Assembly (NCBI RefSeq): GCF_047030795.1
Contig: NZ_JBKYIC010000005.1
Origin: Frisingicoccus sp902471845
GTDB lineage: Bacteria; Bacillota; Clostridia; Lachnospirales; Lachnospiraceae
Strand: one strand, 5' to 3'
Length of the DNA stretch: 64,000 bases
Of the stretch, positions 50,988 to 60,699 are shown piece by piece (the stretch's first letter is position 1; every line of letters starts with the position of its first letter). Under the pieces are notes generated by a model that had not been told where the DNA came from, ran no database searches, and worked only from the letters and a program-made list of their open reading frames with translations. Made by a program: the position numbers and the translations under genes.

Positions 50988-52019
50988 TTATAAATTATTG
51001 TATTTGATTTCTTTTTCTACTAATTCAAGGTCATTTTTTACCATGCGTTCAACCAGTTCGGAGAAGGAAATCTCACGTACCCAACCTAAAGTGCTGTCAG
51101 CCTTTGCAGGGTTACCGATGAGTAATTCAACTTCAGCCGGACGGAAAAATGCAGGGTTTACTTTGACGAGCGTTTTACCGGTAGCTTTATCTTTACCGAT
51201 TTCATCCACGCCACTGCCAGACCATTCAATTTCAATATCCACATGTTTGAAGGCTGTTTCTACAAATTCGCGGACAGTACGTGTTTCGTTTGTGGCAATG
51301 ACGTAATCGTCTGGTTTATCCTGCTGGAGCATGAGCCACATGGCTTTGACATAATCCTTGGAATGTCCCCAGTCTCTTTTTGCATCCATGTTGCCAAGTT
51401 CTACATGGTCCTGAACACCGAGTTTAATGCGGGCAACGGCATCCGTGATTTTACGAGTGACAAATTCTTTGCCTCGACGTTCACTTTCGTGATTGAATAA
51501 AATTCCGCTGCAGGCAAACATGTCATAACTTTCACGATAATTTTTGGTAATCCAGTGACCATATAATTTGGCAACTCCATAAGGGCTTCTTGGGTAAAAA
51601 GGAGTCTTTTCAGTCTGTGGGATTTCCTGAACCAGACCAAACATTTCCGATGTGGATGCCTGATAGAAGCGTGCCTCAGGTTTTACGATACGGATAGCCT
51701 CCAGCATATTGGTAACGCCAAGGGCATCAATCTGTGCAGTAGCAAGCGGCTGTTCCCAACTGGTTGCAACAAAGGACTGGGCAGCCAGATTATAAACTTC
51801 ATCAGCCTGGGAAATTTTCATTGCATTAGTTAAAGATACAACATCCGTCATATCAGCATAAATAAAATGAATCTTATCTTTAATATGCTCAACATTGCCG
51901 TAATCAACCACACTTTTACGGCGCATAATTCCGTAAACTTCGTACCCCTTTTCTAAAAGTAATTCGGCTAAATAGGAGCCGTCCTGTCCATTGATTCCTG
52001 TAATTAATGCATGTTTCAT
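50988..52019 (-). CDS. gmd: GDP-mannose 4,6-dehydratase
   Basis: 343 residues, the family length. It begins ALITGINGQDGSYLAELLL (NADP loop TGINGQDG), has RASTSEMFG-type QASTSEMFG with catalytic Thr/Ser-Glu, YGVAK as YxxxK, and FNHESERRG, all specific to Gmd. It converts GDP-mannose to GDP-4-keto-6-deoxymannose, feeding Rmd. It is the middle of the leftward operon manC-gmd-rmd-L,D-transpeptidase. Confidence 0.96.
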   Translation of the reverse strand: MKHALITGINGQDGSYLAELLLEKGYEVYGIMRRKSVVDYGNVEHIKDKIHFIYADMTDVVSLTNAMKISQADEVYNLAAQSFVATSWEQPLATAQIDALGVTNMLEAIRIVKPEARFYQASTSEMFGLVQEIPQTEKTPFYPRSPYGVAKLYGHWITKNYRESYDMFACSGILFNHESERRGKEFVTRKITDAVARIKLGVQDHVELGNMDAKRDWGHSKDYVKAMWLMLQQDKPDDYVIATNETRTVREFVETAFKHVDIEIEWSGSGVDEIGKDKATGKTLVKVNPAFFRPAEVELLIGNPAKADSTLGWVREISFSELVERMVKNDLELVEKEIKYNNL

Positions 52020-52044
52020 TTTGTAAACCTCATTTCTTTAATTA

Positions 52045-53115
52045 TTATAAGTATTTTTCCCTGTTTGTTTCGCGCAATACGGATAAAAGTTTTTTGATAT
52101 CACCAGCTGAATTTTTATCAGCAATGAGAAGCGCATCATCCGTATCTACAATGATTAAATTTTTAAGACCAAGGGCAGCAATCAGGCGTTCTTTGCCTTC
52201 AATGGTACAATGTTCTGTATCAATAGTGAGTACATTTCCGGTCAGAGTGTTTGCAGCGGTGTCAATACCTTTTACCCGTTCAACTGCCAGCCATGAGCCA
52301 ACATCATCCCAACCGAAATTTCCCGGAATCAGATAAATGCCGGAGGCCTTTTCCATAATGCCATAATCAATAGAATCCGAGATAAATCCGGGAAAGGTAT
52401 CTTTTAGAACACAATCTTCCTCCGGGGTCCCGATAGCAGACTGGATTTTCATTAGGCCTTCATAGGTATCGGACATGAAACTTTTCATATTCTTAAGAAT
52501 ACTGGAAAGCTTCCAGATGAACATTCCACTGTTCCAGTAATAGTCGCCGCTCTCAACATAAGATTTGGCCAGATCAAAGTTGGGTTTTTCAACGAAACGC
52601 TCAACGGAAAAAGTTTTCTTTAACGGCTGATTCTTATCGGCTTTGATGTAGCCATAACCGGTTTCCGGATAATTTGGTGTGATGCCGATGGTAACAAGGT
52701 TTGTCTCCATCTCAGCAACTTCACAGGCATTGGAGAGTGTTTCTGTGAAAATATCATTGTATTTGATCAGATGGTCCGAAGGAAGTACGATCATAATGGC
52801 ATCTTCATATTTATGTTGAATATGCACAGCACCAAGGCCAATACATGGAGCTGTATTTCGGCCAATCGGTTCACACAAAATATTTTCCTCGGGAAGCCCC
52901 GGCAGTTGCTCCATAACCAAATGTTTATAGTTTGTATTTGTGGCGATATATATGTCCTCAAGATTGACGAGAGGAAGAATCCGTTCAACAGTAAGCTGAA
53001 TCATTGTTTTTCCGTCATTTGTCAAAGAGAGGAACTGTTTAGGTAAAGACTGCCGGCTTTTGGGCCAGAAACGTTCGCCTTTACCACCCGCCATGATTAG
53101 AGCTGTTTTTTTCAT
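52045..53115 (-). CDS. manC: Mannose-1-phosphate guanylyltransferase
   Basis: 356 residues. It starts ALIMAGGKGERFWPKSR, an intact nucleotidyltransferase loop with Arg, then LPKQFLSL; FVEKPNF and YYWNSGMFIWK are the GMP signatures. It has no C-terminal cupin, so it is the single-domain guanylyltransferase. It makes GDP-mannose for the gmd-rmd pair behind it. It is the first gene of the leftward operon; AAGGAG precedes the start, and a promoter lies within 70 bases. Confidence 0.94.
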   Translation of the reverse strand: MKKTALIMAGGKGERFWPKSRQSLPKQFLSLTNDGKTMIQLTVERILPLVNLEDIYIATNTNYKHLVMEQLPGLPEENILCEPIGRNTAPCIGLGAVHIQHKYEDAIMIVLPSDHLIKYNDIFTETLSNACEVAEMETNLVTIGITPNYPETGYGYIKADKNQPLKKTFSVERFVEKPNFDLAKSYVESGDYYWNSGMFIWKLSSILKNMKSFMSDTYEGLMKIQSAIGTPEEDCVLKDTFPGFISDSIDYGIMEKASGIYLIPGNFGWDDVGSWLAVERVKGIDTAANTLTGNVLTIDTEHCTIEGKERLIAALGLKNLIIVDTDDALLIADKNSAGDIKKLLSVLRETNREKYL

Positions 53116-53139
53116 AAAAAGTCTCCTTATATATTTTGT

Positions 53140-53162
53140 TGTATTCTATTAATTAGAATACA
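53140..53162. promoter_or_regulatory. Perfect palindrome overlapping the manC promoter
   Basis: TGTATTCTA and TAGAATACA form a perfect 9-base inverted repeat around TTAAT. It covers the -10 box of the leftward promoter, as a repressor operator would. The binding protein is unknown and no regulator gene is in the window. Confidence 0.5.
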
Positions 53163-53183
53163 CTATGGTTGGAAAAAGTACAA
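53155..53183 (-). promoter_or_regulatory. Promoter of the leftward manC operon
   Basis: On the minus strand TTGTAC (53183-53178) and TATTCT (53160-53155) are 17 bases apart, about 40 bases before the manC ATG. Both boxes match the sigma-A consensus at 4-5 of 6 positions. Confidence 0.6.
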
Positions 53184-53193
53184 GTTTTTTGGG

Positions 53194-53222
53194 TTGTAGT
53201 TTAGGAAGAAATTGCTTATAAT
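53194..53222 (+). promoter_or_regulatory. Promoter of the rightward mannose/rhamnose operon
   Basis: TTGTAG (53194-53199) and a perfect TATAAT (53217-53222) with 17-base spacing, 36 bases ahead of ATG 53259; AAAAAGGAG lies between as ribosome site. It is divergent from the manC promoter. Confidence 0.65.
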
Positions 53223-53258
53223 AGTCATAGTATTAGCTATAGAAAAAAGGAGTTACTT

Positions 53259-55592
53259 ATGAAGTGTATCGTTTTGGCCGGAGGCAAGGGAAACAGTTTG
53301 TGGCCCTTGTCCAGAGAAAATTATCCGAAACAGTTCATGGATATAAAAAATAATCGTTCACTTTTTCAGGAGAGTATCGCGCGGAATATTCCTTTTTGTG
53401 ATGAGTTTATTATTTCGACGCATGAGGCATATCATTTTATTGTTGAGAATCAGATGAAAGATTTTCAGGGATTGAGGTATCGGTGCTTTTTGGAAGAAGA
53501 ACGGAAAAAGACAGCGCCGGCAATTGCTATGATTTGTATGTGTTTTAATCCGTCGGAGCTGGTTTTTGTTGTGTCCTCAGATCAGATTATCGAAGGTGAG
53601 AACTATAAGGATACGATTATTCAAGCTCAGGCATTGGCAAGAAAGGGCGCTATTGTTACTTTCGGAATGCAGCCGGAGGGGCCAAGGACGGATTATGGGT
53701 ATATCCAGTATAAGGGAGAGCAGGTACTATCCTTTAAAGAAAAACCAGGGATGGATGAGGCTGAGAAATATGTAAAGACCGGAGATTATTTATGGAACAG
53801 TGGTAATTTTTTATTTCAGGCCGGAGATTTTCTTCAGGAACTGAAGAGGCTGGCACCGGAAGCATATCAGGCCTGTGCAAAGAGCATGGAACATGTGGAT
53901 ATTTCAAGTCGAAATATTCAATTGCAGAGATTTTTTACAAAAGATATCCCTGCAGTTAGCATAGAGCATGCTGTTTTAGAAAAATCAAATAAAGTACGGG
54001 TGATAAAGTCGGATGTACTCTGGTATGATGTGGGAGATTTGAATCGTTTATCGGATTATGCTAAAGCTGGTGACGCAGAGGGTGTTATTGAGGAAAACTG
54101 TAAAGGAGTTACAGTCATTAACCGGACAGGAGACAGATTGGTGGTTGCCAATGGTTTGACAGATGCGGTGATTATTAACACGGAGGATGCCGTATATGTC
54201 AGTAAAAAATCAGCAGAATCTGATATTAAAAATATTATTCAGCAGCATCATGAACAATACGGTAAATATTTTGAAAATCACCACATTTTTTATCGTCAAT
54301 GGGGAACCTATGAAATCTTAGAGGAAACTTCTTATTTTAAGGTGCGGAAAGTGACCTTATATCCAGGGAAAACGCACAATTTGCATAAGCATGATCTGCG
54401 GAGTGAACAGTGGATCGTAGCACGGGGTGTGGCAACAATTACATTAGGACGGGAAACAAAGGAGTATCGGGAGAAGGATTCGGTTTATATTCCTATTGGT
54501 GTTGAGCATTCAATTTCTAATTATGAGGATGAGGAATTAGTAATTATTGAAGTGTCCATTGGCGATATGTTCAGCGAAGAAGACAGTGTGACCATTGCAG
54601 GGAAAAGACGCTCAATGTGTATGGATTCGTCGATTATCAAGTTGGAGCCTGCTTTTAAAGACTATCTTTGGGGTGGGACAAAGTTAAAAGATATCTATCA
54701 TAAGCAATGTGATTATGACATTGTGGCAGAAAGTTGGGAATTGTCTGCCCATAAAGATGGTCAGAGTACTGTAGCCAGCGGTCGATTTAAGGGCATGCTT
54801 TTTGGTGATTATCTTAAAAAAATCGGCCGGGAAGCGCTTGGCTGGAAGAGCCAGGCGTTTGAACGTTTTCCTATTTTGGTGAAAATTATTGATGCAAAAC
54901 AGTCATTATCGATTCAGGTGCATCCGAACGATGAATTTGCTCTCCGTGAGGAGAATGAGTACGGTAAGAATGAAATGTGGCATATTATGGACTGCGAACC
55001 GGGGGCTTATATTTACTATGGAGTGAGCCAGTCCCTGACAAAAGAAGAACTTAAGAAACGTGTGGAAGATAATACGGTTTTGGAAGTCCTGAATAAAATA
55101 GAGGTTCATAAAGGGGATACATTTTTTGTGGATGCAGGTACAATCCATGCGATTGGTGCAGGCATTCTGTTGTGTGAGATTCAGCAAAATTCGAATTGTA
55201 CTTATCGTCTCTATGATTATGACAGGAGAGATAAGTATGGAAATCCACGGGAACTTCATTTGGAAAAAGCTCAGGCGGTATCGAATTTGAATATGCGTAA
55301 GATTGAAGCCGTGGACAGCCAACAGAAAGTAACGATATGTAATGGCTACGAAGAAGAAGTTTTAGGAAGCTGTAAATATTTTGAAAGTAAAAAGTATCAG
55401 GTCTATACGGAAGTGGAATTTACGATGAATGATGCATCCTTTTGCTCGATTATAATTATTGAGGGAGAAGGAATGATTCGTTGTGATGATGAGAGTTTTA
55501 AATTTTCAGCGGCAGACAGTTTCTTTATTCCGGCAGGGCAGAGAAAGGTTCTTGTCCGGGGAAAATGTTCTTTCATAAAAACACATGTATAA
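53259..55592 (+). CDS. Three-part fusion: GMP-like nucleotidyltransferase, cupin PMI and ManA-type PMI
   Basis: 777 residues. Residues 1-330 resemble mannose-1-phosphate guanylyltransferase (PKQFMDI, SFKEKPGMDE, YLWNSGNFLF), and 345-445 are the type II cupin PMI domain (YPGKTHNLHKHDLRSEQWIV). Residues 461-777 are a class I ManA phosphomannose isomerase (YLWGGTKLKDIY, SIQVHPNDEFAL, GTIHAIGAG). It could take fructose 6-phosphate to mannose 6-phosphate and later to GDP-mannose. The first loop reads GGKGNSLWPLSR, with Ser where GMPs have Arg, so guanylyltransferase activity may be impaired; manC next door has the Arg. Having two isomerase modules in one chain is unusual. Confidence 0.88.
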   Translation: MKCIVLAGGKGNSLWPLSRENYPKQFMDIKNNRSLFQESIARNIPFCDEFIISTHEAYHFIVENQMKDFQGLRYRCFLEEERKKTAPAIAMICMCFNPSELVFVVSSDQIIEGENYKDTIIQAQALARKGAIVTFGMQPEGPRTDYGYIQYKGEQVLSFKEKPGMDEAEKYVKTGDYLWNSGNFLFQAGDFLQELKRLAPEAYQACAKSMEHVDISSRNIQLQRFFTKDIPAVSIEHAVLEKSNKVRVIKSDVLWYDVGDLNRLSDYAKAGDAEGVIEENCKGVTVINRTGDRLVVANGLTDAVIINTEDAVYVSKKSAESDIKNIIQQHHEQYGKYFENHHIFYRQWGTYEILEETSYFKVRKVTLYPGKTHNLHKHDLRSEQWIVARGVATITLGRETKEYREKDSVYIPIGVEHSISNYEDEELVIIEVSIGDMFSEEDSVTIAGKRRSMCMDSSIIKLEPAFKDYLWGGTKLKDIYHKQCDYDIVAESWELSAHKDGQSTVASGRFKGMLFGDYLKKIGREALGWKSQAFERFPILVKIIDAKQSLSIQVHPNDEFALREENEYGKNEMWHIMDCEPGAYIYYGVSQSLTKEELKKRVEDNTVLEVLNKIEVHKGDTFFVDAGTIHAIGAGILLCEIQQNSNCTYRLYDYDRRDKYGNPRELHLEKAQAVSNLNMRKIEAVDSQQKVTICNGYEEEVLGSCKYFESKKYQVYTEVEFTMNDASFCSIIIIEGEGMIRCDDESFKFSAADSFFIPAGQRKVLVRGKCSFIKTHV

Positions 55593-55620
55593 TTAATATA
55601 GAAAAGAGGATATAGGACAG

Positions 55621-57348
55621 ATGAGCTACATGGATGTATATAAAAGCTGGCTTGACAGTGAGTATATTGATGATGGTACGAAAGCAGAATTAAAAGCGAT
55701 TGAGAGCAATGCAAAAGAAATCGAGGATCGTTTTTATAAGGATTTAGAGTTTGGCACAGGTGGCCTGCGTGGCGTTATCGGTGCCGGAACAAATCGATTG
55801 AACATTTATACGGTCCGTAAGGCAACTCAGGGATTGGCCAATTTCATAATCAGTGAAGGTGGTCAGGATAAAGGAGTGGCGATTGCTTTTGATTCCAGAC
55901 ATATGTCTCCGGAATTTTCGAAGGAAGCCGCTTTATGTTTGAATGCTAATGGCATAAAGACGTATCGGTTTGACACACTGCGCCCGACACCAGAGCTATC
56001 TTTTGCACTTCGTGAATTAGGTTGTATTGCCGGAATCGTTATCACTGCCAGCCATAATCCGCCGGAGTATAACGGATATAAAGTATATTGGGAAGATGGT
56101 GCGCAGATCACGGCACCGAAGGATAAGCAGATTATCACAGAAGTAAATAAAGTTACAGATTTGAGCCAGGTGAAGACAATGACTGAGGCTGAAGCTGCAG
56201 CTAAAGGGTTATATCATATAATAGGCCAGGAAATTGATGATAGGTATATTGCTGCTTTAAAGACACAGATTATTCATCCGGAATATATTGAAAAGGCTGC
56301 AGATGAAATTAAAATTGTATATACGCCGTTACACGGAACCGGTAATCTTCCGGTTCGTCGGGTCTTAAAGGAATTAGGATTTAAACATGTCTATGTTGTG
56401 CCTGAACAGGAACTGCCGGACGGCGATTTTCCAACAGTTGGCTATCCGAACCCGGAAGATCCGAAGGCTTTTACATTGGCGCTCAATTTGGCAAAAGAGA
56501 TTGATGCGGATATTGTGCTGGCGACGGATCCGGATGCGGACCGTCTTGGTGTTTATGTAAAGGACACTGCAACGGGCGAGTATGTAAGTTTTACAGGGAA
56601 TATGTCCGGTATGGTAATTGCACATTATATTCTGAGCCAGAGAAAAGAAAATCATACACTTCCGGATAATGGCGCTTTGGTAAAAACAATTGTTACGACG
56701 AACATGGCGGATGCGTTGGCGAAAGATTTTGATGTTAAGTTGATCGAAGTATTGACTGGTTTTAAATATATTGGCGAGCAGATAAAATTTTTTGAGCAGC
56801 AGCATAATTATGAGTATGTGTTTGGCCTCGAGGAGAGTTATGGTTGTCTTGTTGGGACCCATGCGAGGGACAAGGATGCTGTTGTTGCGGTGATGGCCTT
56901 ATGTGAAGTGGCGGCTTATTGTAAATCAAATGACAAGACACTTTGGAATCAGATGGTGGAAATTTATGAAAAGTATGGTTATTATAAAGAAGACTTGAAA
57001 TCGATTACTTTAAAGGGAATTGATGGTGTCGAGAAAATTCAGGCGATCATGGAGGGATTAAGAAAGAATCCGGTAAAAGCCTTTGGCACGTTTAAAGTGC
57101 TGAAAATGCGCGATTATAAAACGAATGAGGTGCTTGATATGACAGGCGGAGAAATCTCAGAAACAGGACTTCCGACATCCAACGTATTATATTATGAACT
57201 GGAATCGGATGCATGGTGCTGTGCAAGACCGTCCGGTACAGAACCTAAAATTAAGTTCTATATGGGTGTAAAGGGTGAGAGCCTTAAAGATGCTGATGAT
57301 AAATTAAAGGCTTTAACAGAAGCATTACTGTTTCAGATTGGAGAATAA
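55621..57348 (+). CDS. Phosphohexomutase (phosphoglucomutase/phosphomannomutase)
   Basis: 575 residues, the long clostridial/Bacillus PgcA-type. GTGGLRGVIG opens domain 1; the phosphoserine is Ser144 in TASHNPPEYNG. The metal loop is DPDADRLGV, the sugar loop GLEESYG and the phosphate-binding end RPSGTEPKIKFY. It interconverts hexose 6- and 1-phosphates, feeding both glucose 1-phosphate (RfbA, RfbF) and possibly mannose 1-phosphate (ManC). It stands between the mannose fusion gene and rfbA, the metabolic branch point. Confidence 0.92.
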   Translation: MSYMDVYKSWLDSEYIDDGTKAELKAIESNAKEIEDRFYKDLEFGTGGLRGVIGAGTNRLNIYTVRKATQGLANFIISEGGQDKGVAIAFDSRHMSPEFSKEAALCLNANGIKTYRFDTLRPTPELSFALRELGCIAGIVITASHNPPEYNGYKVYWEDGAQITAPKDKQIITEVNKVTDLSQVKTMTEAEAAAKGLYHIIGQEIDDRYIAALKTQIIHPEYIEKAADEIKIVYTPLHGTGNLPVRRVLKELGFKHVYVVPEQELPDGDFPTVGYPNPEDPKAFTLALNLAKEIDADIVLATDPDADRLGVYVKDTATGEYVSFTGNMSGMVIAHYILSQRKENHTLPDNGALVKTIVTTNMADALAKDFDVKLIEVLTGFKYIGEQIKFFEQQHNYEYVFGLEESYGCLVGTHARDKDAVVAVMALCEVAAYCKSNDKTLWNQMVEIYEKYGYYKEDLKSITLKGIDGVEKIQAIMEGLRKNPVKAFGTFKVLKMRDYKTNEVLDMTGGEISETGLPTSNVLYYELESDAWCCARPSGTEPKIKFYMGVKGESLKDADDKLKALTEALLFQIGE

Positions 57349-57350
57349 CT

Positions 57351-58232
57351 ATGAAAGGTATAATTCTTGCCGGAGGAAGCGGCACACGATTATATCCGTT
57401 AACAAAAGTAACATCGAAACAACTATTGCCGATTTATGATAAGCCAATGATATATTATCCGTTGGCAGTGCTTATGCGTGCCGGCATCCGGGAAATATTG
57501 ATTATATCCACACCGGATGACACACCGAGATTTGAGTCCCTTTTAGGGGATGGACATGAATTTGGATTGGAGATTTCTTATGCCATACAGCCAAGTCCGG
57601 ATGGACTTGCCCAGGCGTTTATTATTGGCGAAGATTTTATCGGCGACGATTCTGTGGCAATGATTCTTGGTGACAATATCTTCCATGGTCATGGTCTGGA
57701 AAAACGATTAAAAGCTGCTGCAGCAAAAAAGAGCGGTGCAACCGTATTCGGCTATTATGTAGATGATCCGGAGCGGTTCGGTATTGTAGAATTTGACGCG
57801 GAGGGGAAAGCAATTTCTATTGAAGAAAAACCGGAACATCCAAAGTCAAATTATTGTGTGACGGGATTATATTTTTATGATAATCGTGTGGTCGAATACG
57901 CAAAAAGCCTGAAGCCATCGGCAAGAGGCGAATTGGAGATTACAGATTTAAATAAAATATATTTGGAAAATGAGGAGTTGGAAGTCACTCTGCTTGGGCA
58001 GGGATTTACCTGGCTGGATACAGGAACCCATGAATCCTTAGTGGATGCGATAAATTTTGTGCGCACAGTTGAGACACATCAGCATCGAAAAATTGCCTGC
58101 CTTGAAGAGATTGCTTATCTGAAGGGATGGATATCCAGAAAGCAGCTGGAAGAAATTTACGAAATATATAAAAAGAATCAATATGGTGTCTACTTAAAAG
58201 ATATTTTGGATGGCAAATTTTTAGACAAATAG
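57351..58232 (+). CDS. rfbA: Glucose-1-phosphate thymidylyltransferase
   Basis: 293 residues. GGSGTRLYPLTKVTSKQLLP (nucleotide loop at 8-18), DKPMIYYPLAVLM, GDNIFHG and FTWLDTGTHESL are diagnostic of RmlA/RfbA. It forms dTDP-glucose, the first step to dTDP-L-rhamnose. It starts two bases after the mutase stop. The four rhamnose genes here run in the order A-C-B-D. Confidence 0.96.
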   Translation: MKGIILAGGSGTRLYPLTKVTSKQLLPIYDKPMIYYPLAVLMRAGIREILIISTPDDTPRFESLLGDGHEFGLEISYAIQPSPDGLAQAFIIGEDFIGDDSVAMILGDNIFHGHGLEKRLKAAAAKKSGATVFGYYVDDPERFGIVEFDAEGKAISIEEKPEHPKSNYCVTGLYFYDNRVVEYAKSLKPSARGELEITDLNKIYLENEELEVTLLGQGFTWLDTGTHESLVDAINFVRTVETHQHRKIACLEEIAYLKGWISRKQLEEIYEIYKKNQYGVYLKDILDGKFLDK

Positions 58233-58241
58233 GAGTTTTAA

Positions 58242-58820
58242 ATGATGAAGGCGATAGATACAAAAATACCGGGAGTAAAGATTATTGAGCCGGATTGTTT
58301 TGGCGATCATAGAGGCTGGTTTATGGAAACTTATAGTACGGCAAAATATGAAGCAATGGGTATTACCAATGTATTTGTCCAGGATAATCATTCGATGTCA
58401 GCTAAAAAGGGGACACTGCGAGGCCTGCATTTTCAGAATGCTCCGATGGCTCAGGCAAAATTAGTGCGTTGTACTAAAGGCGCTGTTATTGATGTCGCAG
58501 TAGATATCCGGAAAGGTTCACCAACCTATAAACAGTGGGTCAGTGTGGAGCTCAGTGCGGAAAATAAACGTCAGTTTTATATTCCAAGAGGTTTTGCTCA
58601 CGGATTTTTAACGTTAACAGATGATGTGGAGTTTGAATATAAAGTAGATAATTTGTATTCAAAAGAGCATGATCGGGGAATACGGTATGATGATCCTTCG
58701 ATTGGCGTGGATTGGGGAGCGCTATTAAATGGTATGGAACCAATTCTTTCAGAAAAAGATGTCAATGGACCTCTTCTGAAGGATAGCGATGTGAATTTTG
58801 TGTACGAGGGAGATAAGTAA
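58242..58820 (+). CDS. rfbC: dTDP-4-dehydrorhamnose 3,5-epimerase
   Basis: 192 residues, a cupin. KIIEPDCFGDHRGWFMETYS, the catalytic His region TLRGLHFQ, DVAVDIRKGSPTYKQWV and FYIPRGFAHGFLTL are standard for RmlC. ATG 58242 is six bases after AGGAG; a second ATG follows directly. It is the second rhamnose gene by position and third by reaction. Confidence 0.95.
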   Translation: MMKAIDTKIPGVKIIEPDCFGDHRGWFMETYSTAKYEAMGITNVFVQDNHSMSAKKGTLRGLHFQNAPMAQAKLVRCTKGAVIDVAVDIRKGSPTYKQWVSVELSAENKRQFYIPRGFAHGFLTLTDDVEFEYKVDNLYSKEHDRGIRYDDPSIGVDWGALLNGMEPILSEKDVNGPLLKDSDVNFVYEGDK

Positions 58821-58823
58821 AAA

Positions 58824-59846
58824 ATGAAAATATTGGTAACTGGAGGCGCCGGGTTTATCGGTGGAAATTTCGTTCATTATATGGTTAATAAATATCCGGA
58901 GGATATGATTGTTAATTTGGATTTATTGACCTATGCAGGAAATCTCGAGACATTAAAACCTGTGGAAAACAAACCGAATTATAAATTTGTTAAGGGAGAT
59001 ATCGCAGACCGTAAGTTTGTGTTTGATTTGTTTGAAAAAGAAAAGTTTGATGCAGTAGTTAATTTTGCTGCAGAATCTCATGTAGACCGCAGTATTGAAA
59101 ATCCGGAGATTTTTGTAATTACTAATGTATTAGGGACGACAACACTTCTGGATGCTTCAAAGGAATTTGGCGTAAAACGTTATCACCAGGTATCTACGGA
59201 TGAGGTTTATGGTGACTTACCATTAGACCGTCCGGATTTATTTTTTACAGAAACAACACCGTTGCATACATCAAGTCCTTACAGCAGCTCAAAGGCCAGT
59301 GCGGATTTATTTGTTCTGGCTTATCATCGTACGTTTGGTTTGCCTGTAACTGTGAGCCGGTGTTCGAATAACTATGGACCTTATCATTTCCCGGAAAAAT
59401 TAATTCCATTAATGATATCCAGAGCATTGGCTGATGAGGAACTGCCAGTGTATGGTACAGGTGAAAATGTCCGGGACTGGCTTCATGTAGAAGATCATTG
59501 CGCGGCCATTGATTTAATCTTAAGAAATGGTCGTATTGGAGAGGTTTATAATGTGGGCGGCCACAACGAGCGAACCAATCTCGAAGTTGTAAAAACGATT
59601 TTGAAGGCTTTAAATAAACCAGAAAGCTTAATTAAATATGTTAAAGATCGTCCAGGACACGATATGCGTTATGCCATCGACCCAACGAAACTGGAAACAG
59701 AACTTGGTTGGAAACCGAAATATAATTTTGATACAGGCATTCAGCAGACAATTGAGTGGTATTTGAATAATAAAGAATGGTGGCAAAATATTATTAGTGG
59801 TGAGTACACGAAATATTTTGAGAAAATGTATGGTGATAGATTATGA
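58824..59846 (+). CDS. rfbB: dTDP-glucose 4,6-dehydratase
   Basis: 340 residues. NAD loop TGGAGFIGG, NFAAESHVDRSI, the catalytic QVSTDEVYGDL with Asp-Glu, YSSSK and RCSNNYGPYHFPEKLIPL identify RmlB. It makes dTDP-4-keto-6-deoxyglucose. Its last four bases overlap the start of rfbD (ATGA at 59843). Confidence 0.97.
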   Translation: MKILVTGGAGFIGGNFVHYMVNKYPEDMIVNLDLLTYAGNLETLKPVENKPNYKFVKGDIADRKFVFDLFEKEKFDAVVNFAAESHVDRSIENPEIFVITNVLGTTTLLDASKEFGVKRYHQVSTDEVYGDLPLDRPDLFFTETTPLHTSSPYSSSKASADLFVLAYHRTFGLPVTVSRCSNNYGPYHFPEKLIPLMISRALADEELPVYGTGENVRDWLHVEDHCAAIDLILRNGRIGEVYNVGGHNERTNLEVVKTILKALNKPESLIKYVKDRPGHDMRYAIDPTKLETELGWKPKYNFDTGIQQTIEWYLNNKEWWQNIISGEYTKYFEKMYGDRL

Positions 59847-60697
59847 AAATATTAGTGACAGGTGTGAAGGGACAGCTTGGTTATGATGTAGTTCAAGAGG
59901 GCGAAAGCCGCGGCCTGGAAATGCTTGGTACAGATGTGGATAATATGGACATTACCGATGCCGGACAGGTAAAGCGGGTTATTAAAGAATATAAGCCGGA
60001 TGCATTGATTCACTGTGCAGCTTATACCGCAGTGGATGCAGCAGAGGATAACCAGGAATTATGTCGCAAAATTAATGTGGATGGTACACGAAATATTGCA
60101 GAAGTTTGTAAAGATATGGATATTCCGATGATGTATTTTTCCACAGATTATATTTTTGATGGTCAGGGAGAGAACTTTTGGAAAGAAGATGACCCGAAAA
60201 AACCATTAAATGTTTATGGACAAACCAAGTATGAAGGTGAATTGGCCGTACAGGAATTGGTTGAAAAGTATTTTATCCTTAGAATTTCCTGGGTTTTTGG
60301 CGTAAATGGCAATAACTTTATTAAAACCATGTTGCGCGTTGGACCGCAGCGCGGAGAAGTCGGTGTGGTTGCAGATCAGATCGGTTCACCAACCTATACT
60401 TATGATCTGGCTAAATTGATTATCGATATGATTCAGACAGATAAGTATGGAGCTTATCATGTGACGAATGAAGGCATCTGCAGTTGGTATGAATTTGCCT
60501 GTGAGATATTTAAACAGGCAAATCTGGATGTTAAGGTAAATCCATTGACGACAGCGGAGTATCCTGCAAAAGCAGTACGGCCATTTAATAGCCGTATGTC
60601 AAAAGATAAGTTGATAAATGCTGGATTTGAGATGCTGCCAGACTGGCAGGATGCATTGAAGCGTTATTTGAATTTAATATTGGAGAGAGGGCATTAA
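59843..60697 (+). CDS. rfbD: dTDP-4-dehydrorhamnose reductase
   Basis: 284 residues. VTGVKGQLGYDVV, HCAAYTAVDAAEDN, FSTDYIFDG, YGQTKYEGE and RISWVFG are the RmlD landmarks. It completes dTDP-L-rhamnose. It is the last intact gene of the operon; a truncated glycosyltransferase follows at once. Confidence 0.96.
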   Translation: MKILVTGVKGQLGYDVVQEGESRGLEMLGTDVDNMDITDAGQVKRVIKEYKPDALIHCAAYTAVDAAEDNQELCRKINVDGTRNIAEVCKDMDIPMMYFSTDYIFDGQGENFWKEDDPKKPLNVYGQTKYEGELAVQELVEKYFILRISWVFGVNGNNFIKTMLRVGPQRGEVGVVADQIGSPTYTYDLAKLIIDMIQTDKYGAYHVTNEGICSWYEFACEIFKQANLDVKVNPLTTAEYPAKAVRPFNSRMSKDKLINAGFEMLPDWQDALKRYLNLILERGH

Positions 60698-60699
60698 AT

